15,683 nucleotides of DNA from CBDUQI01 sp965369325 (lineage in GTDB: Bacteria > Pseudomonadota > Gammaproteobacteria > Steroidobacterales > JBCBZW01), in assembly GCA_965369325.1 (NCBI GenBank), contig CBDUQI010000139.1, positions 1 through 15,683 of the forward strand. The letters are read 5' to 3'. Below the pieces are notes generated by a model, which had not been told where the DNA came from, searched no databases, and saw nothing but the letters and a program-made list of their open reading frames with translations. This document shows, in pieces, positions 7,401-12,768 of this stretch (within the stretch, counting starts at the first letter, position 1; every line of letters begins with the position of its first letter). The translations under genes were made by a program, and so were the position numbers.

Positions 7401-10206
7401 GACCCGGCTGGAAACCTCTACCGTGGCGGGTGAGACGTATCAGGTAGAGGCGACGTTGCGCAGGGCGGTGACGAGCTCGCAGGACATTGTCACCAACTTT
7501 AAGCTAAAGAGCGATGTGATCACGGTGGTGGCCGGCGCGCCGGCAGAAGTTCAGATCGAGCCATCCAAAACCGAAGTGATGTCTGATGGCACCGACACGG
7601 TGGATCTGGAGGCGACCGTGCTGGACGCCTTTGGTAACCCGGTGGCGGACGACACCCCTGTTGCGTGGGGGCTGAACAATAATCGCGGGCAGTTTGTGAC
7701 GGCGCAGGAAGCCACCGCGCAGGGTAAAGTGACGGCGACCGTACGCGCGCCCATTGACCATGTGGCCGTTGAGGCGGCCTTGTTCGCTGGCGCTGCGACC
7801 GGCATCGAAGTGATCAGCTCGACGCCCATCACCGGCACTTTAACCGGCACATCACCGATGCTGGATATCGGCGCCGACGAGAGCACAACGGTCACCGCCA
7901 GCGTTAATGCGGTAGACGGCACGCCGGTGTTCTGGACGACCTCAAACGGCACCATCGCTGGCGCATCTGTGGTGAGTGGAGGCACGGCCGCTGCTACCTT
8001 GTCCGCCACCGATGGCATGCTGGGGACGGCAGTGGTCACGGCGACCATTGGTGGGCGACTGCTGTCATGGGAAACCGAATTCACCACCACCTCCGGCCTT
8101 GCGATTGGCCTTGAACATCGCGTGCTGGTTGCCGGTGAGGTGGCTGATGGTGAGGCCACATTCGAGCGACCGGATGGCACCGTGACGCCGGTGCCATTTT
8201 GGGTGGCAGGTAAGGTGAACGTGAAGGGGCCGGCTGGGGCTGTGGCCACCGTCAGCATCCCCGGCGCCGAACTGGACGAGGCCTTTACCTTCGACCTGGA
8301 TCAGGGCGGCGTGGTGGTGGGCGACATTGGCGCCAACGTGCTCGAACTGGGCACAGCCGTGATCGACAGTGCCACTACGCACACCGGCGCGGGCGCGTTG
8401 CTGTTGGATGGTGGTGACCAAGCCAGTATTCAGGATTCCCCGCAACTGCATTTTGCGGCAACCGATCAGATCAATGTGGGATTGTGGGTGCGCCCCGCCG
8501 CGTCCGGCGGCACGCTGATCGACAAAGGCAGTTGGGGGTTGGCCCTCACCGCTGGCGGTGCGGTAACGGGTACCGTGCAGACAAGTACCGGCACGCACTC
8601 AATCACCACGCCCGATCCCATCGCCTTGAACGAGTGGAGTTTTGTCTCACTGCAACGCGATGCCGAGGGGCATTTACGCGTCGGCGCTAATTCCGTCGTC
8701 GCGACGCTAGACGGCGCCGATGGCACGCTGGTCGATAATGCTCTGCCGGCGATTCTTGGCGCGGGTTTCGTCGGGCATCTGGATGATCTGTCCATCAGCG
8801 ATGAACTGGGCGGGCTGGGCCTGGTGTCGTTTGATGGCGTGGACGGTGCGGGCAAGATTCAGCTGGATGGTGCGGGAGAGGGGAGCTTTACAGTACGCGC
8901 GAGCAGCGCTGCACCTGGCGTGGAGCAGTCCGACGTCATGGTGCGGGTACAGGTAAATCCCGAGGACGATCAGGTGATCGTTATCGTGGAGAAGAGCTGG
9001 TGGACGTACGTTTACGACCCGGTGCTCTCGTTCTTCGGCGGCGATCCGCAGACTGGCGCCGGTGTCGCCGCAAACGTAGCGGGCGGCGTGCTGATTGTGG
9101 GCGATGTCGGGGCACTGGTGAAAAACCTGTGGCGCACTTATGGTTCTTCGGACAAAGAGCCCAACGTGTTGGAAACCATGCTCTCGGGGGCGGGCCTGCT
9201 GACCGAAATAGCGGTCGGTGCCGGCGAGATTCTGGACGTGCCTATCAGCATCGTGCGGGCGCTGGTTGCCCGCCTTGGCGATACCGCCTTTACCCGTGCG
9301 ATGGCCGGGCGTATGGCGCGCTCGATTACCGACGATATACCTGTGGCCGCTGCGGAAAGGCAATTCCTGGAGGTGGTGTCGGAGTCCGATCCGTTCACCC
9401 AGATATTCAATCGGCTGGTGACCTCGGATGAGACCTATGATCTGGCGATCCGGGCGGCGGACAAGCTGGGCGATGATTTCTATCGCGCCATCGAGACAAT
9501 CAGTACGCAAGTCGGCGAGCAGGCAGCGCGCACCGCGATGGAGACGGTTGGCCGCTTGTCTGACGAGGCGCTGGATGGCCTCAAGGTGGGTGGCAGCGGC
9601 GCCGAGGCGGCCATTGTTAATCTGGGCAAGGTCGCCAGCCAGGGGCTGGACCCGGCCACGCTGCAGCGAGTGCTGGATAACGGCAATGTATTTTCATCCG
9701 GATACTCGCGCGCCAATCTGCTCGACGATTTGGGGCTGCTGATCGACGATGGCGTGACCGGGATTACCGATGCGGTCAACTCGTTAAAGCAGGCCCAGAA
9801 GCAGGTGCTGGGCAACCGATATGAGATTGAGGGCGCGGCGTGGCTGAGCCGCATGGGTGAGAACGTGACGGCCATGACCATGCGCATTTACGATGAGGCG
9901 GGTGAGCTGCTTACCGACATCGATGTGGTGGTTGAGGAGGCAGGACAGCTCATTTACTATCAGTTCAAACGTTCTAACGCGGCGCTCAACTCAAGCAAGG
10001 CGGCAACCAGCGCGCTGCCTAAACGAAGCAATGTGGATCTGGCGCAGGAGTGGGTAGCGAAGGCGTTAAGTGACCTTGGCACCACCGACTACTCGCGCAT
10101 TCGTTATGCGGTGCCGGACGGTGTGACGGTACCAGCGAAGATCCAGACCTGGTTCGATGAGGTGGGCGTGGTGGTCGAGCGGATACCTCATATTTTCGAT
10201 CCGTAG
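4447..10206 (+). CDS. Giant secreted modular protein B with C-terminal nuclease-like domain (polymorphic-toxin-like)
   Basis: This is a complete 1919-aa protein. Residues 1-40 form a Sec signal peptide with a long n-region, a hydrophobic core around 25-38 and a likely AYA|S cleavage after A40. Residues 41-526 are unrecognised. Residues 527-920 are the module shared with protein A. Ig-like (Big_1/invasin-type) repeats lie near 924-1213, one beginning AGAPAEVQIEP at about 1029. A LamG/concanavalin-like domain spans about 1314-1456. A glycine-rich hydrophobic stretch (about 1524-1555) and a helical region (1560-1790) lead to the C-terminal 130 residues. These hold E1793/E1795, D1824-I-D1826 and Q1839-F-K1841, the spacing and order of a PD-(D/E)XK-like nuclease core with a Q-x-K variant. 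The start lies 26 bp after the previous stop and has no clear Shine-Dalgarno, so coupling or re-initiation is plausible. I infer an exported toxin with a nuclease tip; an adhesin with an accidental motif is the alternative. Confidence 0.88.
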   Translation: MIARHSYNTVSAHLARSRAGLCAHACIVLLASLLASLAYASGGPVTTHGVIYTRGLVLGPNNQPIFAEFDEAGIASSIASLPNGGELVGELENAEVMSGASYRAIEQAYRQYLADNASGVAQGAQVMLAQAYRDADFGTVDVPQGEGEPPLNLDVPKVALFSSSRSALIRSLSSISDPRALGERGVILFEAPIDLSDGSLQTLGDSIQSVILDSDGRVLYSSVNNIGFRAAYVKPEDGGEGDPALDHIANYQRGDELWGAVDGALIDSSLGGISASLNGSFSVIDFIPPCPGFSFTYDYDIYASLAYRFFDPQAAQPWGSYYFTSSASTTCIGYGEIPLGFSLSGLSATLAVQAIVATIATPLVTHEIPVDVVLFNGEGRVANPDGTVLEVGSETAYQPQTANFENAAPQHLDLDLDQESDWTSQPGSVAPDGATGDAQYVGVWLGDTGEYGYTPDGVPLDEDGNPLDPDLYRLADQVADFEDRGLLQRISVEDLAETDIYVFRQSNGQLIVSQEGLDPEREVSDTQGQFNYRLTVPGPLAGFAFSGRLSGSLEAWQQDSNIGDALIGRDIDAIRPGEPVKIIAINRRTGYMASVVVPIEAPTNSFLDFPLPRLELKPPNLRVQVERMYEVEHGATAGEQRDFLVGAEGSGLSSDTFIAVYTQWLDHDGSPLPEELDGYQARLAQVVGQNALAGSGVGGVEFFPVKPGRHIQLVKLQGDVLGTEHFYVHVSGARPSDTPDFSEGAGTGVLQYRPSYYVPVRVPIYDEAATRLGVNAAAYDSQTEFPNSPVYRWPYRPEMQFSVFDLQVSSVERIDQDGIAHNILNEEVPIIGLNDQGLNVLYDLLESEFDPLAFFGPDRELAFSLLGSEIFASAGEGQQIGFNNFGALSEVQAIDLVTLSLLQNSDAYNRLWEFSAIEFAVSPREQVSVSADEQGIYLTASAFYFDGQTQRRRPVEDDSQVTWEIVQGNGQLSQTITNTFDGIAVTRLETSTVAGETYQVEATLRRAVTSSQDIVTNFKLKSDVITVVAGAPAEVQIEPSKTEVMSDGTDTVDLEATVLDAFGNPVADDTPVAWGLNNNRGQFVTAQEATAQGKVTATVRAPIDHVAVEAALFAGAATGIEVISSTPITGTLTGTSPMLDIGADESTTVTASVNAVDGTPVFWTTSNGTIAGASVVSGGTAAATLSATDGMLGTAVVTATIGGRLLSWETEFTTTSGLAIGLEHRVLVAGEVADGEATFERPDGTVTPVPFWVAGKVNVKGPAGAVATVSIPGAELDEAFTFDLDQGGVVVGDIGANVLELGTAVIDSATTHTGAGALLLDGGDQASIQDSPQLHFAATDQINVGLWVRPAASGGTLIDKGSWGLALTAGGAVTGTVQTSTGTHSITTPDPIALNEWSFVSLQRDAEGHLRVGANSVVATLDGADGTLVDNALPAILGAGFVGHLDDLSISDELGGLGLVSFDGVDGAGKIQLDGAGEGSFTVRASSAAPGVEQSDVMVRVQVNPEDDQVIVIVEKSWWTYVYDPVLSFFGGDPQTGAGVAANVAGGVLIVGDVGALVKNLWRTYGSSDKEPNVLETMLSGAGLLTEIAVGAGEILDVPISIVRALVARLGDTAFTRAMAGRMARSITDDIPVAAAERQFLEVVSESDPFTQIFNRLVTSDETYDLAIRAADKLGDDFYRAIETISTQVGEQAARTAMETVGRLSDEALDGLKVGGSGAEAAIVNLGKVASQGLDPATLQRVLDNGNVFSSGYSRANLLDDLGLLIDDGVTGITDAVNSLKQAQKQVLGNRYEIEGAAWLSRMGENVTAMTMRIYDEAGELLTDIDVVVEEAGQLIYYQFKRSNAALNSSKAATSALPKRSNVDLAQEWVAKALSDLGTTDYSRIRYAVPDGVTVPAKIQTWFDEVGVVVERIPHIFDP
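6025..7210 (+). repeat. Shared scaffold module, copy 2 (in protein B)
   Basis: This is the second copy of the module seen at 1-1230, covering residues 527 to about 920 of protein B. It begins in the same frame context (QGQF...RLTVPGP in both) and ends near LWEFSAIEF, against LWELEFFEL in copy 1. Only small indels separate the copies, for example in the VDDEGNP linker. No known domain was recognised. Its function is inferred to be structural, surface display or export. Confidence 0.85.
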
Positions 10207-10291
10207 GGAACAGACCCGGGCGGCGCTTGGCCTCCCCCCTCGGCGCAGTCCCACGTCGCGGCGCTCTCGCCGCGGTTGTCCACATTTTTAC

Positions 10292-10296
10292 GGAAG
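10292..10296 (+). promoter_or_regulatory. Shine-Dalgarno GGAAG deciding the start at 10302
   Basis: GGAAG lies 5 nt before the ATG at 10302. The frame is open further upstream to a TTG at 10227, but that has no ribosome-binding site and would add 25 low-complexity residues. The ATG is therefore preferred. Confidence 0.6.
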
Positions 10297-10301
10297 CCCT
10301 G

Positions 10302-11324
10302 ATGAGCGAGACGATCGGATACCAACTGGAGTCGACGGCGGACTTTGCCCGGTTGGAGCAGGTGCTGCAGCGGATGGCGGCACACTTTGGTGTGGAGACT
10401 CACCTACGCCAGGGCGAGGTTCACCGCGTTCATCTTGAGCGCAAAGCGCTGCCACAACTGGAACCTGCGCTTTGGCCGACGCTGGCCAATGTCTCGGTCA
10501 CCGGGCATTTGAACGTTAAATCCGCCGACTCCGAGGGGTTGAGGGTGCTGCTGGATGCGGCAGCGGCCTGCGCATCAGATTCCCCCTGCCGCGTGCTCGC
10601 CCGTGTGGGATTTGAAGAACGGGAGAGTCGGCAAAACAAACGCGGCTACGACACCCTGAGCATTGAGGTGCGCGCGGACAAGCAGATGGTGAACTATTCG
10701 GCGAACGGATCGAAGGCCGCCACGGATAAGGAATATTGCCAGGCCTTGTTTGGGCAAATGATTCAGGCGTTGGATCTGCCGCTGGGGCTGGAGGCGGAGG
10801 CGGGGGTTTATCGACTGGCACACCAGCAGGACGGGTTTTTGCGTACCACCGGGGGATTTAAGGGCCGCAATCCAACGGGCTTCTGGTGCGAAGTGCCCGC
10901 CAATACGGGCAATCTGCTCAGCGCCCTGGTGTATGCCGAGAAAACGCTGTCCAGCGGCAAGGTGTTCGCGCGCGATTGGGTAGTGAGTGCCAACCCCGAG
11001 TTGGGCCCGCGACCGGGCGCCGCAGCGTGCGCGCAGGTGCTGGCACTGCTGATGCAATCGCAGCCGCAAGCAGAGCACTTTGAGATTACGCTGAACTATC
11101 TGCTTGATGATGCTGCGCAGCTGGCAGGGCTACGCGCATTGTGTGAGCAGGACGATGTGATATTCACCGACGCGTTTACCTTCGAGCAGCCTGGTGGGGG
11201 CTTGGGATACGTGCGCATCGCGACCCAGCAACACGGATACACAGTGCTGGTGGATGCCAGCGAGCCGATCGATCAGGGTGCTTTACAGCAGGCGACTGGG
11301 CAGCCGGTGGAGGCGCTCAGCTAG
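10302..11324 (+). CDS. Unrecognised soluble 340-aa protein; candidate immunity protein for protein B
   Basis: The start is the ATG with a well-placed GGAAG. The protein begins MSETIGYQLEST, has no signal peptide or membrane segment, and should be cytoplasmic. It looks like a mixed alpha/beta protein: an N-terminal half with an EGLRVLLDAAAAC helix and LSIEVRADKQMV strand, a central FLRTTGGFKGRNPTGFWCEV stretch, and a C-terminal half with AAACAQVLALLMQS, HFEITLNYLLDD and GYTVLVDASEP. The two halves have a similar helix-then-strand order, which could reflect an internal duplication, but sequence similarity is too weak to assert. It starts 95 bp after the nuclease-tipped protein B with no terminator between, as an immunity gene would. 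It is longer than most immunity proteins. I recognise no family; the immunity role rests on position and compartment only. Confidence 0.78.
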   Translation: MSETIGYQLESTADFARLEQVLQRMAAHFGVETHLRQGEVHRVHLERKALPQLEPALWPTLANVSVTGHLNVKSADSEGLRVLLDAAAACASDSPCRVLARVGFEERESRQNKRGYDTLSIEVRADKQMVNYSANGSKAATDKEYCQALFGQMIQALDLPLGLEAEAGVYRLAHQQDGFLRTTGGFKGRNPTGFWCEVPANTGNLLSALVYAEKTLSSGKVFARDWVVSANPELGPRPGAAACAQVLALLMQSQPQAEHFEITLNYLLDDAAQLAGLRALCEQDDVIFTDAFTFEQPGGGLGYVRIATQQHGYTVLVDASEPIDQGALQQATGQPVEALS

Positions 11325-11408
11325 CGCAAATCCGCACGGATTGCCTGCTGGCGGGGAGGCGCGCCGAGAAATTATGCATTTCCGGCCGCTTTTCCCTGAT
11401 TTTTGCGA

Positions 11409-11424
11409 AAAAACGTACGTTTTT
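11409..11424. promoter_or_regulatory. 16-bp perfect palindrome, possible operator
   Basis: AAAAACGTACGTTTTT is a perfect dyad inside an AT-rich patch of a GC-rich locus. It sits about 85 bp upstream of the transcription start predicted from the sigma-54 element at 11473, within the usual range for an enhancer-binding protein site. It could also act as a weak transcription stop for the upstream operon, because a T-run closes the palindrome. Neither role is proven by sequence. Confidence 0.4.
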
Positions 11425-11472
11425 CAGACAACATAACGTGACAATAGTGTTATCCGTATCACAATAACCAAG

Positions 11473-11489
11473 TGGCAGGGCTGACTGCT
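11473..11489 (+). promoter_or_regulatory. Sigma-54 (RpoN) -24/-12 promoter element
   Basis: TGGCAGGGCTGACTGCT matches the consensus TGGCACG-N5-TTGCW at all but two positions, with GG and GC in the required spacing. It predicts a start near 11500 and a leader of about 45 nt before the PEP-CTERM gene. Some PEP-CTERM genes in other bacteria are known to depend on RpoN and the PrsK/PrsR two-component pair, which fits this location. Confidence 0.55.
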
Positions 11490-11526
11490 ACTTTTGGGTT
11501 CCGGGTGATCAGCCGTCAACTGATCT

Positions 11527-11537
11527 AGGAAGAGGAG
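11527..11537 (+). promoter_or_regulatory. Strong purine-rich Shine-Dalgarno of the PEP-CTERM gene
   Basis: AGGAAGAGGAG ends 8 nt before the ATG at 11546. It is by far the best ribosome-binding site in the window and suggests high expression. Confidence 0.7.
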
Positions 11538-11545
11538 AATAAAGA

Positions 11546-12118
11546 ATGAGAAATCTGTCCCGTTCCGTATTTGTATTGCTGGCGCTTGGCGTATCGTCAA
11601 TTGCCCAGGCATCGTTTATTTCGCTAATGCCGCAGCAGTCCACCGTGGTGGTCGGCTCGTCGGTCTCGGTTGACGTGTTTATGGATTTTAGCGATGCGCC
11701 CACATTGGGCGGTGGCATCGATGTGTTTTTTGATGATTCGCTACTGGCGTTCGACAGCTTCAGCTTTGATGTTGCGTTCGGTTCAGAGACCGCATTCGCC
11801 CGCGCCCCGACCGTGTCGGGCGGCGAGTTGGACGGCATCGCGTTTGGTAACTTCGCGGGGCTTTCCGGTCCGGCAGTGGTGGGTACCATCGTGTTTGAGG
11901 CGCTGGATATCGGCGTGGTTGATCTGATGACGGCCTTGAACGACAGCGTCGCTGGTGCGTTCTTCAGCGCGCTCACGTTCCGGCAGCAACCGGTCGATTT
12001 CTTTGGTACCAGCATTCAGATTGTGGCCGCTAATATGGTTAGCGAGCCCTATACGCTGGGTTTGATGCTGATGGGTCTGGCCGCGCTCGGCGTGCAACGT
12101 AGGCGCCGCAGCCGCTAG
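11546..12118 (+). CDS. Secreted cohesin-like protein with PEP-CTERM-type sorting signal
   Basis: This 190-aa protein has a Sec signal peptide (core VFVLLALGVSSIA) with likely cleavage AQA|S after residue 22. The body (about 27-155) is beta-rich with the pattern of cohesin-like domains found in PEP-CTERM proteins: VVVGSSVSVDVFMDF, GGGIDVFFDDSLLAFDSF, then GLSGPAVVGTIVFEA. The tail (164-190) has the three sorting parts: a VSEP variant of the PEP motif, a hydrophobic helix (YTLGLMLMGLAALGV) and an Arg cluster (RRRRSR). Exosortase would cleave near SEP and release the protein to the cell surface or exopolysaccharide matrix. The gene has its own strong ribosome-binding site, a sigma-54-like promoter and a terminator, so it is a single-gene unit. 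Function of the mature protein is unknown; a matrix or biofilm role is inferred from the family. Confidence 0.88.
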   Translation: MRNLSRSVFVLLALGVSSIAQASFISLMPQQSTVVVGSSVSVDVFMDFSDAPTLGGGIDVFFDDSLLAFDSFSFDVAFGSETAFARAPTVSGGELDGIAFGNFAGLSGPAVVGTIVFEALDIGVVDLMTALNDSVAGAFFSALTFRQQPVDFFGTSIQIVAANMVSEPYTLGLMLMGLAALGVQRRRRSR

Positions 12119-12146
12119 ATTTGTTGGCCCGGCAGCAGCCTTTAAG

Positions 12147-12170
12147 ACGGCCCCGACGGGGCCGTTTTTT
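12147..12170 (+). terminator. Intrinsic terminator after the PEP-CTERM gene
   Basis: A perfect 8-bp GC-rich stem (ACGGCCCC / GGGGCCGT) with a GAC loop runs directly into six T residues. It lies 28 bp past the stop codon. On the minus strand the stem is not followed by a T-run, so it serves mainly rightward transcription and protects the convergent greB cluster. Confidence 0.9.
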
Positions 12171-12199
12171 ATGCTGAGCTTACCCGCGCGCTTACTCCG

Positions 12200-12706
12200 T
12201 TACTGCTCCGGCATCTCCTTGTAATCGATGTCCAGCACCAGATACCAAACTGGCCCGTCGCTCAGCGGCAACTCGATCTCATCCTCCACCCGCTTGCCCA
12301 TCAGCGCTTTGGCCAGCGGTGAGTCGATGCTGACATTCCCTTTGGCCGCATCAATCTCATCCGGCCCCACGATGCGGTAATTGACGATGGTTCCGTCCGC
12401 CGTCTGCAGCGTCATTCGGGCGCCAAAGAATATCTGCTCGACATTCCCGACTTTGCGCACCACCTGCAGCTTGGGCAGGCGCTTTTGCAGATAGCGGATA
12501 CGCCGATCGATGCCGGCTAGTTCCTTCTTGCGATAAATGTATTCGGCATTCTCCGAACGGTCACCTTCGGCCGCCGCGGCCGCCAGCGCTTTCGTCACCA
12601 ATGCGCGTCTAGGCCAGATATCCTTCAGCTCTACCCGCAGTCGTTCGAACCCCTCGACGGTCACGTACGGGGCGGAGGCAGGCATTGGGGGGCGCCATCG
12701 GCCCAT
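12200..12706 (-). CDS. greB: Transcription elongation factor GreB
   Basis: This 168-aa protein aligns along its length with E. coli GreB. The N-terminal coiled coil carries the acidic tip EGDRSENAEY (D49, E52), which reaches into the RNA polymerase secondary channel and supports cleavage of backtracked RNA. It continues with YRKKELAGIDRRIRYL, typical of GreB rather than GreA. The C-terminal FKBP-like domain contains FFGA, YRIVGPDEID and ISIDSPLA-type motifs (here VSIDSPLAKALMGK). The chosen ATG has AGGAG 5 nt upstream; an internal Met at residue 8 has no such site. Compared with E. coli it has a short extra N-terminal peptide (MGRWRPPMPASAP). It is the last gene of the leftward cluster and converges on the PEP-CTERM gene. 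Confidence 0.95.
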   Translation of the reverse strand: MGRWRPPMPASAPYVTVEGFERLRVELKDIWPRRALVTKALAAAAAEGDRSENAEYIYRKKELAGIDRRIRYLQKRLPKLQVVRKVGNVEQIFFGARMTLQTADGTIVNYRIVGPDEIDAAKGNVSIDSPLAKALMGKRVEDEIELPLSDGPVWYLVLDIDYKEMPEQ

Positions 12707-12711
12707 AAAAG

Positions 12712-12716
12712 CTCCT
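12712..12716 (-). promoter_or_regulatory. Shine-Dalgarno AGGAG of greB
   Basis: AGGAG on the minus strand lies 5 nt before the ATG at 12706. It favours this start over the Met seven residues further in. Confidence 0.65.
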
Positions 12717-12768
12717 GAAGGTAAGCCGTGATACGCGCGGCGGGTTCGCTTGCCCGCGTGCGCTGGTG

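Noticed and set aside
7551..8258. Long open frame on the minus strand opposite the Ig-like region of B (235 codons)
   Set aside because: Its product is Ser/Val/Ala/Thr-biased low-complexity sequence with no domain, and it mirrors the codon pattern of B on the other strand.
8707..9510. Minus-strand open frame of 267 codons inside B
   Set aside because: His/Arg-rich composition typical of an antisense shadow in GC-rich DNA; B is clearly coding across the same span.
1..10206. RHS/YD-repeat, contact-dependent inhibition or T6SS-PAAR toxin scaffold
   Set aside because: No YD repeats, filamentous-haemagglutinin repeats, VENN motif or PAAR-like region was seen in either large protein.
11325..11345. 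Possible terminator after the 10302 gene (AATCC-GCAC-GGATT hairpin next to the stop codon)
   Set aside because: The stem is short and no T-run follows, so it does not meet the form of an intrinsic terminator.
11438..11466. Sigma-70 promoter (GTGACA ... ACAATA) before the PEP-CTERM gene
   Set aside because: The hexamers match poorly, whereas the sigma-54 element just downstream is near consensus.
12733..12758. GC-rich hairpin between the TPR-oxygenase gene and greB
   Set aside because: Only about 5 bp of stem with no T-run; it probably does not stop transcription and may be chance in GC-rich spacer.
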